Of a DNA stretch of 64,000 nt, positions 46,195 through 57,598 are shown piece by piece. Each line of letters opens with the position of its first letter. The first letter of the stretch is position 1. The notes beneath the pieces are model-generated. The model worked only from the letters and a program-made list of their open reading frames with translations, had not been told where the DNA came from and ran no database searches. Position numbers and translations under genes: made by a program. This DNA is from Okapia johnstoni (lineage: Eukaryota > Chordata > Mammalia > Artiodactyla > Giraffidae): NCBI GenBank assembly GCA_024291935.2, contig CM044309.1, positions 30,900,001 to 30,964,000 on the forward strand, read 5' to 3'.

Positions 46195-46875
46195 GAAACT
46201 CAGATAGACCTAGAGATTGTCACACTAAGTGAAGTAAATCAGAAAGAAAAGGACAAAAAATACCGTATGATATCTCATGTATGTGGAACCTAAAAAAAGG
46301 GTACAAATGAACTTATCTACAAAACAGAAGTAGAGTCACAGATGTAGAAAACAAACATGGTTACCAGTGGGTAACTGTGGTGGCAGAGAGAAGAGGAGCA
46401 TAAATGGGAAGGTTGGGTTTGACATACACACTACTATATATAAAATAGACAATGAATAAGGACCTACTGTATAGCACAGGGAACTGTATTCAATACGCTG
46501 TAATGGCCTATATGGAAATAGAATACTAAAAAAGAGTGGATATATGTACATATATCCCTGTACATATATGTACATATATTCCCTGGTAGCTCAGTGTGAA
46601 GAATCCACCTGCCAATGCAGGAAATGCCAGTCTGATCCTCGGGTAAAGAAGATCCTCTGGAGAAGGAAACAGCAACTCACTTCAATATTCCTGACTGGGA
46701 AATCCCACGGACAGAGGAACTTGGTAGGCTACAGTCCATGGGGTTCCAAAGAGTCGGACATGACTTAGCGACTAAAGCAACAACAATATGTATAACATTC
46801 ACTTTGCTGTATGTCTAAAATTAACACAAGACTTTAAACCAACTATACTCAAATAAAAATTAAATTAAAAAAAAC
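46195..46875 (+). mobile_element. L1 3' UTR split by Bov-tA
   Basis: GACCTAGAGATTGTCACACT, ATGTATGTGGAACC, GGACCTACTGTATAGCACAG, then after the SINE CATTCACTTTGCTGTATGTC and CTATACTCAAATAAAAATTA. Two short perfect palindromes lie just left of the SINE (46538-46557 and 46559-46574). Confidence 0.9.
46578..46788 (+). mobile_element. Bov-tA SINE inside L1
   Basis: Head TTCCCTGGTAGCTCAGTGTG and CAATGCAGGAAATGC, body AATCCCACGGACAGAGGAAC, tail GTCGGACATGACTTAGCGAC. Flanks share an ATATGTA-like word. Confidence 0.88.
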
Positions 46876-46923
46876 ATAAACACAATTTAAAAAAAAGAAG
46901 GCACTCTGACGCAAGGTCTCTTC

Positions 46924-47455
46924 TTGACCAATGCAATGGACCGAATGTATGTGTCTACCCAAAATTCCAATGTTGAAATTATAACCCCCAGTGTGATGTT
47001 AATAAGAGGTGGGGCCTTTGGCAGGTAATGAGGTCACGAGTATGGAGCCACAAAAGTGAAATAAGTGTGTTTATAAAAGTATCCTGGAGAGATCTCTCAT
47101 CTCTCTCTCTTTTTTTTTTTTTTTTTTTTTTGCCATGTTAAGATATGAAAAGTCAGCCATCTGCAATCTAGCAGAGGGCTCTCACCAGAACCAGCCACAC
47201 TGGTACAGATCTTGGACTTCCACCCCCCAGAACTGTGAAAAGTAAATTTCTGCTCTTTATAAGAAAGCCAATTTAGATCCTCTGGAAAAGGGAATAGCAA
47301 GCCACTTCAGGATTATTGCCTGGAGAATCTCATGGACAGAGGAGCCTGGAGGGCTACAGTCCACAGGGTCTCAAAGAGTTGGACATGACTGAAGCAACTG
47401 AGCACGCACATGTAGGCACAATCTTTGCTATTTCGTTACAGCAGCCCAAACTCAA
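46924..47455 (+). repeat. MaLR-type LTR split by a headless Bov-A
   Basis: CAATGTTGAAATTATAACCC, GTGTGATGTTAATAAGAGGT, GGGGCCTTTGGCAGGTAATG, TCCAGAACTGTGAAAAGTAA-like text (reads CAGAACTGTGAAAAGTAAAT), then after the SINE TTTCGTTACAGCAGCCCAAA. A CT run is followed by T21 at about 47111-47131. Confidence 0.82.
47275..47412 (+). mobile_element. Headless Bov-A SINE piece inside the LTR
   Basis: Starts near GATCCTCTGGAAAAGGGAAT, which is the tRNA/Bov-A joint. The body GACAGAGGAGCCTGGAGGGC and tail GTTGGACATGACTGAAGCAA follow. Confidence 0.85.
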
Positions 47456-48206
47456 ACTCCCAACAAGGGTCTTGTGTCGACATCGTGGACGAATCAGAAT
47501 GGCAGTCCCTTGTAAAATCAGTGGTTTAGGACCGGAGAGGAACAACTGCTCCATTGCCCTACGGGGATCACTGTTGACCAGGAAGCCAATTTGTATCTCC
47601 TAAAGTCATCACTTTTCACCCTGGAGTCGTTGGGCATATAGTGTACCAGCAAGTTTAATCAACCTACTTGCTTTTCATAGAACTCTTCTTTCTTTCTTTG
47701 TCTTACTTAGGCTGTGTGGTCAACATCACAAAGACAAGAGTCCTAGATATATGAAGACAGGTAACCCAAACTATGTGATATTTTATTCACTATGTGATTT
47801 TTTCACACTGTTTATATTTTTAAGATTTATAAAAATAGAATACTTATTTATCACGACTAATATCAAGCAAAGTATTCCTACCAGTGGAAGGAAGACTTTG
47901 TAAATGATTGTGGCAGATATAATGAGAGTACCTGCTTGAACTATGTGTCTGGTTCATTACTGAACTTGACACTTATTGAGTTTTGGCTCTACAACCCCAC
48001 AGATGTGGGTCTATACCAAGGGATTTATAATCTCACAGGTGGAAACAAACTGTGTGAATAATAACCAGATGGATCATATGCAGGGGTAGATTTAATCAGC
48101 TGATAGTTTCTGAGTCGTAGTCCCTGATCAACTCCTATCTTAAGAGGGTGACTCAGTAGAATCCAGACAAGAAAAAGATGTTTGGGAAAAAAAATGAGAT
48201 CCTATA
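47456..48206. other. Unassigned stretch
   Basis: No gene or clear repeat recognised. Confidence 0.5.
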
Positions 48207-48207
48207 G

Positions 48208-48424
48208 GGGCTTCCCAGGTGGCACTAGTGGTAAAGATCCTGCCTACCAATGTAGGAGACAGAAGAGATGCAGGTTCAATCCCTGGGGTGGGAAGGTGCC
48301 CTGGAGGAGGGCATGGCAACTCCAGTATTCTTGCCTGGAGAATCCCATGGACAGAGGAGCCTGACAGGCTATAGTCCATAGGGTCGCAGAGAATCTCACA
48401 AGACTGAAGCGACTTAGCATACAA
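48208..48424 (+). mobile_element. Bov-tA SINE
   Basis: Head GGGGCTTCCCAGGTGGCACT and GGTTCAATCCCTGGGG (B box), body GGAGAATCCCATGGACAGAG, tail GACTGAAGCGACTTAGCA. Confidence 0.92.
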
Positions 48425-48639
48425 CAGGACCTAATTAAATAAAAGCACTGATTAAAAAGAGAGATAAACAGACTTAGGACTCAGACTCACATTTAAGAAC
48501 ACTTCACTTCACTCTGTCAGTGAGTCTAAAACAAGACCCAGAAACAGAATCACCTGGAAAACAGAACAGCTACAAAAAAGGATCCTGGGCCTGGCCTCCA
48601 GAAATTCTCATCTAGTCCATCTAAGCAGAGTTTCATGAT

Positions 48640-48835
48640 TTACACTTTAAATAATAATAATAGCTAATAAACTATAACACTATTTGGCAGACACACCTTC
48701 TAAGTGTTTTATGCATAACATTAACTCTCTAGATTCTGACATCCTAACTCTGTGAATTAGGAGCTATTATTATTCTCCTTTATGATGAGGAAACTACAAC
48801 TCAGAAAGGTTAAGTAACCTGACTAAGGCCGTGGA
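48640..48835 (-). repeat. MIR element
   Basis: AATAATAATAGCTAATAAAC, TAAGTGTTTTATGCATAAC, TTAGGAGCTATTATTATTCT, GATGAGGAAACTACAACTCA and AAAGGTTAAGTAACCTGACT. Confidence 0.82.
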
Positions 48836-49320
48836 CCTTAATCAAGTTATGATTTCTGAGTTTGAACACAGGCACTCAGCCTTCAGGGTCTGCCTTCAAT
48901 CATTTTGCTCCATTGATTCTCAAAAACAGAACCTGGCTACTAAAGCCCCCTGGGTGATTCTGATGAGTCCAGTTGGACTGGCATTTGGAAAGCAAGGCAC
49001 AGCGAAACATGAGAAAATGATCATCTATTGAGCTCTACTGAAAAGAAGGGACTCTGTATGACGCAGCACCTGGCACATAGCAGGTACAGAATAGCTGAGT
49101 ATATTCCAGGTTGAAGAATTCCACAGAAGCAAGGGTTTGCAAGGAAAAATCTGTTGAGCCTGCTCCAGCAGGAAGGAAGTGGAACAGAGCAAGTGAGTCA
49201 TATCAAGTTTTCCGTCCCCATTAAAGGAAAGTGCTAGTAGAGTAAGCGATGCATTATTCTGACCTCTCTTTTTATGTCCTGCCTACTCCTTAATCTTGTG
49301 CCTATTTAAGTCATATGCTA
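48836..49320. other. Unassigned stretch
   Basis: No gene or clear repeat recognised. A phrase near 49065 (GCACCTGGCACATAGCAGGT) may be a small MIR tail. Confidence 0.45.
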
Positions 49321-49321
49321 T

Positions 49322-49442
49322 CGGGACTTCCTTGTTGGTCCAGTGGTTAAGATTCCATGCTTTCAATGCAGGAGGCGAGCATCTGATCCCCGATGGGGGA
49401 ATTAAGTCAGTTAGCCTAAAAATAAATCAATAAATAAGTCTA
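49322..49442 (+). mobile_element. CHR-type tRNA-derived SINE, short
   Basis: GGGACTTCCTTGTTGGTCCA, GTGGTTAAGATTCCATGC and TCAATGCAGGAGGCG match the CHR head. It ends in an A-rich tail (AAATAAATCAATAAATAAG) after only a short body. Confidence 0.8.
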
Positions 49443-49765
49443 ACTTCTTCAAAATAAAAAAGAGTCACACACTATCTTAATTATTTGGAGAAACAAAGCA
49501 TTCAACTTTTTTTCTTCTAGCACCTCCTTCCTCAAGTTCTATCTTATAGAAACATCGCAGAATACTAAGGGGATATAAAACTCCAAGCAGCTAATTTCGC
49601 TGCTTGTTTGGAAAGCCAGTACATTGCATGTAATGAATACTTTTTGGATAGATGGATTGATGGATGCATGCATGGATGAAAGAATGGACAAAGCGATGCA
49701 TAGATGTCTAAGAGTTAACCATTACTCATGTCTCCTGTGAATTTGGTAGGACTACCTCTTCTTCT
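49443..49765. other. Unassigned, with a GGAT-type microsatellite
   Basis: 49645-49688 is a loose GGAT/GATG repeat. Nothing else recognised. Confidence 0.5.
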
Positions 49766-49769
49766 GGTG

Positions 49770-50262
49770 AGATACAATATGATGTTAGGATTACGTGCAC
49801 AGTCCTTGAAATCAGGCAGCTTAGATTTAATCTTACCTCTACCATTTTCTATCTGTGTGACCTTGAATAAGTGATTTATTCTCCATCAATCTCAGTTTGG
49901 GCTTCCCTAGTGGCTCAGATGGTAAAGTATCTGCCTGCAATGAGGGAACCCTGGGTTCAATCCCTGGGTGGGGAAGACCCCCCGGAGAAGGAAGGGAATG
50001 GCAGGCCACTCCATTAAAGGAAAATGCCTGGAGAATCCCATGGACGGAGGAACCTGGTGGGATATGGTCCATGGGGCCACAAAAGTCCAACACTACTGAG
50101 TGACTAACACTTTCACTTTCAACCTCAGTTTATTCTTTTTTAAACTAGAAAGAATACTATCACTTAACCCCATGAGAATAATAGTGCTCAGTTTTAAAGT
50201 ATGTTGTGAAATAAAATATGTGCTAAGCACAGTGTCTGACATGTAAGAGATGCTCAGTTATT
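49770..50262 (+). repeat. MIR split by Bov-tA
   Basis: Left half: TCTATCTGTGTGACCTTGAA. Right half: CAACCTCAGTTTATTC and GTGCTAAGCACAGTGTCTGA, ending TGCTCAGTTATTAAAAAGG. The two halves read through as one MIR. Confidence 0.8.
49899..50119 (+). mobile_element. Bov-tA SINE inside MIR
   Basis: Head GGGCTTCCCTAGTGGCTCAG and GGTTCAATCCCTGGG. Near-perfect 12-bp TSD: CAATCTCAGTTT at 49887-49898 and CAACCTCAGTTT at 50120-50131. Confidence 0.93.
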
Positions 50263-50848
50263 AAAAAGGATTTCACAAGGAATGATATCAGGTTATTTAA
50301 ATGATGTTTGGTTATTTAAAATTGTCCTTCTAATATCATTTCAGGGTAAAAAATTAAACATGCTGGTACTATTTCTTTTGTAAGGCAAGACTTATTTTGG
50401 AACATGAAAGGCAGATGATAGACTTTATTAAGATTGGCATAGCAAGAAAGAAAGAAGGTAGAAAGGAAGGGAGGAAGAAAGGGGAAAATGTGAAAGAAAA
50501 AATATAACCTTTCCTCTTCTGAAAAGCACATCAACATTTCTTTATACTTATGTAATTTGAAAAGTTTGGCTACCACTGCTGAAGTTACCCCAATTATAAT
50601 TCTCAGCGAGGAAATGAACCGGTCGATTTCTGAGAAAACAGTTTGAATCTTTAGAATGTGCTGAGGATTTAAATAGTTCATGTTCAGAAGAGGGGAAAAT
50701 CTCAGATTTCGAACTGAGGTCACTTCAACCAGAGAATTCAGTCAATATCCTCCTGGAAAAGTTTGTTCTACTTGTTAAGTATGCACATTATTTATTTATT
50801 TTAGGATTTATGTTAGTGAATCAGAATCAGTATCATATTTTAGAGTCA
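50263..50848. other. Unassigned, with a purine-rich run
   Basis: 50443-50490 is a GAAA/GAAG/GGAAG run. The 135-codon minus frame at 50316-50723 crosses it and has no recognisable domain. Confidence 0.45.
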
Positions 50849-50849
50849 G

Positions 50850-51065
50850 ACAAAACTTCATTTGAATTCTAACTGTAACATTTAACAGTTGCAAGGCCGT
50901 TGAAAAGTTGCTAGAAATAATATACTTCAGTCTCTTCATGGATAAAGGGGAAATCATGATATTATCTTTTGCATCTCCATGTTGGAGTGATTAAACAAAG
51001 TCATACATGTAAAGCACTTGGTCCAAAATCTAGCATATGGTAAGCAGTAAGTAAATATTGGCTAT
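50850..51065 (+). repeat. MIR element
   Basis: AGAGTCAGACAAAACTTCAT, CAGTCTCTTCATGGATAAAG, TCATACATGTAAAGCACTTG and GCAGTAAGTAAATATTGGCT. Confidence 0.7.
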
Positions 51066-51249
51066 ACTTATATTCACTATTACTACTATTTCCACAATAT
51101 TTCCAGTTCACTTTCTTTATGAAGCACCTAATAACTCCTACCTTCAATATAAATGCAACATGACTGACAGTGCAGGAGTCCCTGGGTTTTGTTTTGCTCA
51201 GGATGGACATAGAGCCCACCACATTTACCATTTCTTTTTCCTTCATCTT

Positions 51250-51613
51250 TTCTTTCTGTTTTAATTTGGAATACAGTTGATTTACAATGTTGTGTTAGTT
51301 TCAGGTATGTAGTAAAGTGAATCAGTTACACATATATATATATCTATCTTTTTTAAGGGTTCTTTTCACATATAGGTCGTTAAAGAGTATTGACTAGAGA
51401 TCCTTGTGCTATACAATAGGTCCTTACTAGCTATCTGTTTTATAAGTAATAGTGCATATATGTCAATATCAATCTCCCAATTTATCCCTCCTCCCCACTC
51501 CCTTCCTGGTAACCATCAGTTTGTTTGCAAAATATATAAACAGCTCCTGGAGCTCAATATTGGAAAAAAAAAAAAAACCCAATCAAAAAATGGGCAAAAT
51601 ATCTAAATAGATA
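51250..51613 (-). mobile_element. L1 3' end with inverted 5' part (twin-priming type)
   Basis: 51250-51526 is an L1 3' UTR in minus orientation (TTTCAGGTATGTAGTAAAGT, CTTGTGCTATACAATAGGTC, TTCCTGGTAACCATCAGTTT). From about 51527 the sequence is L1 ORF2 in plus orientation (GCAAAATATATAAACAGCTC, then AATCAAAAAATGGGCAAAAT). Imperfect flanking repeats, CTTTTTCCTTCATCTTT near 51235 and CTTTCTTCCTCATCTTA near 51617, suggest one insertion event. Confidence 0.8.
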
Positions 51614-51633
51614 CTTCTTTCTTCCTCATCTTA

Positions 51634-52205
51634 GTTTTTCTCTTGCTCTATATCCTATGACTGGAAGATTTTTCTCTTTGCTAAAATGCCTTTGGGCCTT
51701 CTCCCTGCCCTGGTACAAAAGTCCTTAAAATCTCTGCTCTTCCCAGAACTCTTTTCCTCCAACTAACTGGAAATGAGAAATATTCCCATCCCTTCATCCA
51801 GCACTGATTTTTGACTTGTGATTCCATTTCAACAAAACCACTTGCACTAACGCTTATACACAATGTAAATAGTTCATTAGAAATGTGCATTTGTTTGATC
51901 TTTATATACTTGCAGTGTGTCTGCAGTCTATTATCAATCAGGACTCTCGGTCACTGGGGATAGATGGGAAATCCTCTTCTTTAAAAAGGTAAAAATGTAA
52001 ACAGCATGCAAATCCATTTGGAAAACACAGAATGCTAGCACAACAAGAGATTCAGAAATTTCTGTATTTTTACCATTCTCAGTTTATACATGCAAGAAAT
52101 AAGTCCCAGCACATTATAACATGGCTACAGAAGGCCTTGCAGCATTCTGGAATTCAGAGGCAGGCTGGACGCTGGGGATGGAGAAAAGATAGAAGTGGCA
52201 AACCA
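51634..52205. other. Unassigned stretch
   Basis: No gene or repeat recognised. Confidence 0.5.
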
Positions 52206-52209
52206 GGTA

Positions 52210-52330
52210 TATAGTTGGAGGAGGAAATGACAACCCACTCCAGTATTCTTGCCTGGGAAATTCCATGGACAGAGGAGCTTGGCGGACTACAGTCCATGGG
52301 GTTGCAAGAATCAGATGTGAATGCACACAT
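52210..52330 (+). mobile_element. Headless Bov-A SINE piece
   Basis: AACCCACTCCAGTATTCTTG, ATGGACAGAGGAGCTTGGCG, then a worn tail. No tRNA head. Confidence 0.82.
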
Positions 52331-52359
52331 CAAGTATTTAAGGAAGAACTGAATCTAAC

Positions 52360-52510
52360 TTTGCCTTGCTTATCAACTCATTCTATGAGGCCAGCATTAT
52401 TCTGATACCCAAACCAGAAAAGGACATTTCAAAAAAAGAAAACTAATAGACTGATATACATACTTTGAAAAACAGATATAAAAATTCTTCACACAGTTTA
52501 GCAAGAAAAT
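52360..52510 (+). repeat. L1 ORF2 fragment
   Basis: TTCTATGAGGCCAGCATTAT and TGATACCCAAACCAGAAAAG are the L1 ORF2 phrase just before the RT core. It ends within about 150 bp. Confidence 0.7.
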
Positions 52511-53905
52511 TTTATGGTTCCACAGGGCCATTGATTCAAAGGGGATGGAGAGAAGAAGAAGATTCAAGAGACAGCAAAAGGGACAAGTGAGGAACTTACT
52601 CCAAAGAAGGACTGAAGCAAAGAATGGATAACATTGCCTATATGAATTTCCCAAATGTTTGATTGCAGCAGAGAATATTTTATAAAGAGTAGGGTCAGTG
52701 CCACTAGTTCATGAAGATTTTCATGTTGAGCTACCTAGAGGCAGACCCCGAGATGGGTATTCTGATCCATGTGATTTAAATGGACTGCTCTCTGGGAAAA
52801 AATAAGTGAGTGAAGAGAAAACATAAGGAAAGGAGAGAAACACAGCAAAGATTGGTCCCAGATAACCCATCCTTGACCTGATCCACAGAGTGTGCTGGGG
52901 TTCAGGTTGTACCACATAGTGGTCCCACCTTGACACATGGGTCTGGGCATCACTGAACTCTGCATCAGTCATCAGATGCTCCTGGGGAGTAAGAGGGTCT
53001 AATCTCCCAGCATCCCTGCATTAGACGGATTATAAACCAAGCATAATTCTTTGCAGAAGTCCACAGGTTTAAGCTGTTACCTGCAGCACTCACTGAACTC
53101 ACCAAGAGCTGTCAAGAAGTACTGGATATGGCACCAACAGCATCTACTGGAGACAACACCAAGCAAACACCCTTCCCAGGACATGTGGGGTCTGAAGGAT
53201 TACGGTAGTGGAGATGGTTAGGACGGGTTCTAACCATAGTGTTCAAGATCTATTTAGATGATAGAATTAGGAGGATATACACTAATTGTATATGAGGAGC
53301 AAGAGGAGTTTAGTCAATGGATCATAAGGAGTATAAGACTAGACTAGAGTTTCTGGCCCTGGGGAACTGGAGGAATGGTGGGGCCATTTTCAAAGATAAG
53401 GAAAGCAAGAAAAAGAGCTTTCTTTTTTTTTTTTTGGAGGGGGAAACATCAATTAAGCCTTAGGGGTTTTCAGTGTGAAAAGGGGATAGACAGCCCTTGG
53501 GTAGCATGCTTGGAGTTCCACAGGAGTTTCAGGGAGGAGGAGAGTGGGGCCAGGGCCAGGGGAAAGGAGGAAGCCAAATGATCTAGCTCTGAGCCTCTCT
53601 CCCTGCTATCTTGACTTGATGCCCCCAGATGAGCATCCTAAGAAAATGATTAAGACATGGGTAGTATAATATATTGAAAGAAGATCCCAGGAAGCACAGG
53701 TGGGGAAAGAAAAACTAGGAAGGTAAAAGAAGCCACAAAGGGTATATTCATAAGTAGATTATCTCTGAGAACAGCAGGGCCACAATCTATTGGAGACACT
53801 CTGAAGATTTGTATAGAACTCATCTCAAATATTTCCTACTGAGTGACAGAAAACTGGAACATTTTTCTGCCATGTCTGGAACCTAATTGTTTGAGCGTGG
53901 CCCTG
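52511..53905. other. Unassigned stretch
   Basis: No gene or clear repeat. A T13 run lies near 53423. Frames of up to 85 codons show no domain. Confidence 0.45.
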
Positions 53906-53907
53906 TG

Positions 53908-54130
53908 TGCACGTGTGCTCAGTCATTTCATTCGTGTTCGACTCTGTGCGACCTTATGGACTGTAGCCCACCAGCCGCCTCTGTCCATGGGATCCTCCAG
54001 GCCAGAATACTGGAATGGATTGCCATGACCTCCTCCAGGGGATCTTCCTGACCCAGGGATCAAACCTGTGTCTCTTATGTCTCCTGCACTGGCAGGCAGG
54101 TTCTTAACCACTAGCACCACCTGAGAAGCC
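53908..54130 (-). mobile_element. Bov-tA SINE
   Basis: TTCGACTCTGTGCGACCTTA, CTTCCTGACCCAGGGATCAA and AGCACCACCTGAGAAGCC (head in reverse). Confidence 0.9.
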
Positions 54131-55560
54131 TAAGGGTAGCCCCTAGGGCATCACAAACTCCTCAATTTCCTGTGACCTTGGTGGGTCAGCTGAAAGAGCC
54201 ACTGTAGGGGCTGCAGAAGAAAACTCGTAGACAGAGAAGGAGGTACACACACTGACTACCTAGGCTGGTGAACTCAAGCTGGGCCACGGTAACATGGAAC
54301 GAGGCATCAATGACTCCTGACATCTTTGCTTGTTGCTGTTTCATAAATTGAATTTCCACGGAGGGATTTTTTTAAAGAGAAGATCTGTCTAGAAGAATAG
54401 ACTGGTCAATAGTCCTTTAATCAAACATCCACAGCAGAAGGCACTTGGAAATGGGGCCACTGCCTCCTTGGGTCTCACCTCCAGTTCTCCACGTAATATT
54501 AATAGCAGACTCTGGGGACAACCCTCCCATTATCTGGTCTGGGTGAAAAGGGACAATGATAGAAGTGGGATAATCGCTGCCATATCGATCTCCTGTGTGA
54601 GCGCCTTGTGCCTCCAGGGAGACAGCAATGCTTTCAGTGCCTATTAGCAGTTGTGTCTTTTAACCTCCTGCTCAGCCCAGCAGTGAGAGTCCATTGGAAG
54701 CTCCGGCTTCAATTACTTCATGGGCATGTAGACTGGGTGAACTGGAGCTCATGGTCTCACATGTTGAAGCTGGGAATTGCACTTTCCACCAGTGCAAGGA
54801 CAAGCAAAGAATGGCATTCTGTAAGCTAGAGCCCGGTATGGCAGGGAGGCAGGGAGGCCCACACACCAATTAGCCAGGCAGCTGTGGCCATCAATCAGGT
54901 ATGACCTGGTCTCTCAGCTTTAGGTCACACCTGGACCCTGCCATGGAAATCACACTGAAACCTGTCTCCAGAGGAGGGTTGGGACAGCTAACCCCACAGG
55001 TGGCAAAGGCTACCATCCAGCAAAGTAGTTCAACTCCACAACCTGGAGAGGAAGGACCATAGAACCAACATGGCATTAAAAATAGGTACTAAGAAGAGAA
55101 AAGAATTCTTTGCTTGCATTCATTTCTAGGATGTTCTTGGCAAAGACTCCTAACTTCCCAGGAAAATCAGATATGGAAATGATGATAAAACGTATTGGCT
55201 ATTTATCACCTTTAGTGATGCCGAGCCACCTTACTGTGGTTGAGAGAAGGGGTTCCCTTTGATACTTTAACATTTCCTTTAGGTTAGCCTAAGGCCCAAT
55301 GAGAGGTTGTAATAATCCGCCACTTGTTTGTGTTTGGTTAAAAAAAAAAAAAGTCACCATGGCAATTTACCTCAGTAATTACTGTAGCTCTTATTATGCT
55401 CTTTGTATAACAGGTAACATCCTTTTTAACTTGTGGATTACTATTAACCTGCACCTTCCCCATTATTTTCAACACTCTCTTAGACCACAGAAACACACCC
55501 AAACATTCATTCTCCTGGGCCTGTAACTGAGGCCTTCTATTGTGAGTCTCCATTAAGGGT
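54131..55560. other. Unassigned stretch
   Basis: Moderately G+C-richer at 54430-55060. The frame at 54608-54829 (73 codons) has no domain. An A12 run lies at about 55340. No exon is supported. Confidence 0.45.
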
Positions 55561-55564
55561 GATG

Positions 55565-55880
55565 TACATGGTGCTTCAGAGCAGGGCTCTGGAGCCATAT
55601 TGCCTGAGTTGGATTCCTGCTCTCTCATTTATGGGCCATGCAACATTAGATAACTTATTTAACCTCTCTGAGCCTCAATTTCATCATTAGTCAGATGGCA
55701 ACCCACTCCAGTATTCTTGCCTGGGAAATCCCATGGACAGAGAAGCCTGGAGGGCTACAGTCCATGGAATTGTGAAAAGAGCCAGACACGAATTAGCAAC
55801 TAAACAACAACAGTAATAGATGAGGATAGTAGTACCTACCTAATAGAATTGTTAGGGTGCTCAGAACCATGCATAGCAAA
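55565..55880 (+). repeat. MIR split by a headless Bov-A
   Basis: GCAGGGCTCTGGAGCCATAT, TTGCCTGAGTTGGATTCCTG, AACCTCTCTGAGCCTCAATT, then after the SINE GATAGTAGTACCTACCTAAT and AGAATTGTTAGGGTGCTCAG. A well-kept MIR. Confidence 0.85.
55695..55811 (+). mobile_element. Headless Bov-A SINE piece inside MIR
   Basis: GGCAACCCACTCCAGTATTC, ATGGACAGAGAAGCCTGGAG, tail CAGACACGAATTAGCAACTA and a CAA-rich end. Confidence 0.87.
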
Positions 55881-55974
55881 GGGCTAACTTTTATCTTATT
55901 ATTGTGACTGCTCTACTTCTCATCTCTCCATGGCCTTTGGTCACAAGTGTAGTTACTGAAGTACCCTTGACCAT

Positions 55975-56101
55975 TACCCTGGAGAAGGAAATGGCAAACC
56001 ACTACAGTATCCTTGCCTGGAAAACCCCAAGGACTGAGGAGCCTGGTGGGCTGCAGTCCATGGGGTCACAAAGAGTAGGGCATGACTGAGCAACTAACAG
56101 A
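55975..56101 (+). mobile_element. Headless Bov-A SINE with its own TSD
   Basis: Starts ACCCTGGAGAAGGAAATGGC and ends GGCATGACTGAGCAACTAAC. Exact 9-bp TSD CTTGACCAT at 55966-55974 and 56102-56110, so the headless form was itself the inserted unit. Confidence 0.92.
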
Positions 56102-56110
56102 CTTGACCAT

Positions 56111-57004
56111 GAAGTCTTAATCAGTTGCTCCGTGAATGTGTGATGCAGTTGGATCATGGGGCAAAGAGAAGAGTGAAGATTTCTGGGAGGCTATTAGAAG
56201 GGCTGTCTTTAGGTCCATACCAGCCCACAGTGGAGATGACCCAAAGAATTCACCACACAGTGGAGCAAATGAGCCCTTGATTCTGGAAAGAGAACAGTAC
56301 CTACAGGTGAGAGCAAAGGTGGCGAGCACCACCGTGGGTCAGAGGGGTGAGGCAGGAACCCAAGCCAGATAAAACTGCTTTTCAAAAACCATCATGAGGT
56401 CAGGACAAGTCATATCATTCTCTTTCTCTTCTTCCTGCCTGTAATCACCCCCATCTCCCTGCCCCAGCCATGCTGCTGGCAGACCCTGCTCTCCGGGGAG
56501 GGCTTAGAAACCTGGCCTTCTAGAGCTGGGTGGGGAAAAACAGCCCTGTTAATTCAGTGCCTGGAGACTTCCTCTTTCCTGACTTCACATTTCCAGGAGC
56601 AGGTCCATTGTTCAGCCTTGCAAACAGTGATCACAAGAGGGAATTTATCATAGTCCAGCACAGACTAAGAAAACACTGCACAAGAACATTTGGAAGGTTC
56701 ACAAAGTGGTGAAAAAAGGAGCCCCCACTGTTAGGGTAGCTACAGGGGTTTCCAACTGTTTTGGCAAATGAATTGCTTTTGAAGGCAAATTTTTACATGG
56801 AGACCTAAAAGGTATAAAAACACAGGATGCAGGGCTGCTCTGCTGAGATATGGGCCTATATACCTATTGGCTTGGTCTCCTCTGGTCCCTCAGGAAGATC
56901 TGGGGAAGCACCCATCTCCAGAGAACACACTTTGGAGGAAACTGCTCTGGTACATGAGGGACAAAGAGAAGAGAAATCAGGGACCCATGCTCTGGAGTCC
57001 CTGT
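56111..57004. other. Unassigned stretch
   Basis: No gene or repeat recognised. Confidence 0.5.
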
Positions 57005-57258
57005 ATTAGAGTCCTTGGGCTGCAGTGACAAAGTGCACACACTCAGTAGCTTAAACAACAGAAATTGTTTGGAGGTTCTGGAGGCTAGAAATATGAGGTC
57101 AAGGTGTCAGTAGTGTTGGTTCCTTCTGAGAGTTAGGAGGGAAGAATTTATTCTATGTCTCTCTCCTAGTTTCTTATGGTTTCCTGGCAATCATTGGTGT
57201 TCCCTGGTTTGTAGAAGCATCAGTGTATCTCTACCTTCGTCTTCACATGGAGTTCTGT
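57005..57258 (-). repeat. Old LTR-like remnant
   Basis: TAGAGTCCTTGGGCTGCAGT, AGCTTAAACAACAGAAATTG, GGAGGTTCTGGAGGCTAGAA, then TCTCTCCTAGTTTCTTATGG and CTACCTTCGTCTTCACATGG. The order matches an old LTR-like family. It appears truncated by the L1 that follows. Confidence 0.6.
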
Positions 57259-57264
57259 GTGTGT

Positions 57265-57598
57265 TTGTACGTGTGTGACTATTTGTGTCCATATCTCCTT
57301 AGAGAAATACACATGTGGACATAGGGGGCAAGGGAAGAGTGGGATGAATTGGGAGACTGAGATTAACACATATATGCTACCATGTATAAAATAGATAGTT
57401 AGTGGGAACCTACTATAAATATAAAGCACAGGAACCTCAGCTCTGTGCTCTGTGATGACTTAGCTGGGTGGGATAGGGGGTGGAGGGAAGGAGGGAGGTC
57501 CAAGAGGGTAGGTCCAATACATACAGTTGATTTACTTCAACATACAGCAGAAGCTAACACAATATGATAAAGCAATTACATTCCAATAAAAAGGAACC
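57265..57598 (+). mobile_element. L1 3' UTR fragment
   Basis: GGATGAATTGGGAGACTGAG, ACACATATATGCTACCATGT, CAGCTCTGTGCTCTGTGATG, GTTGATTTACTTCAACATAC and ACATTCCAATAAAAAGGAAC. Confidence 0.9.

Noticed and set aside
50316..50723. 135-codon minus-strand frame
   Set aside because: It crosses a purine-rich microsatellite that yields Phe/Pro/Ser-rich text. No domain.
54590..54870. G+C-richer segment with open frames on both strands
   Set aside because: No motif, splice structure or similarity that I recognise. Left as unassigned.
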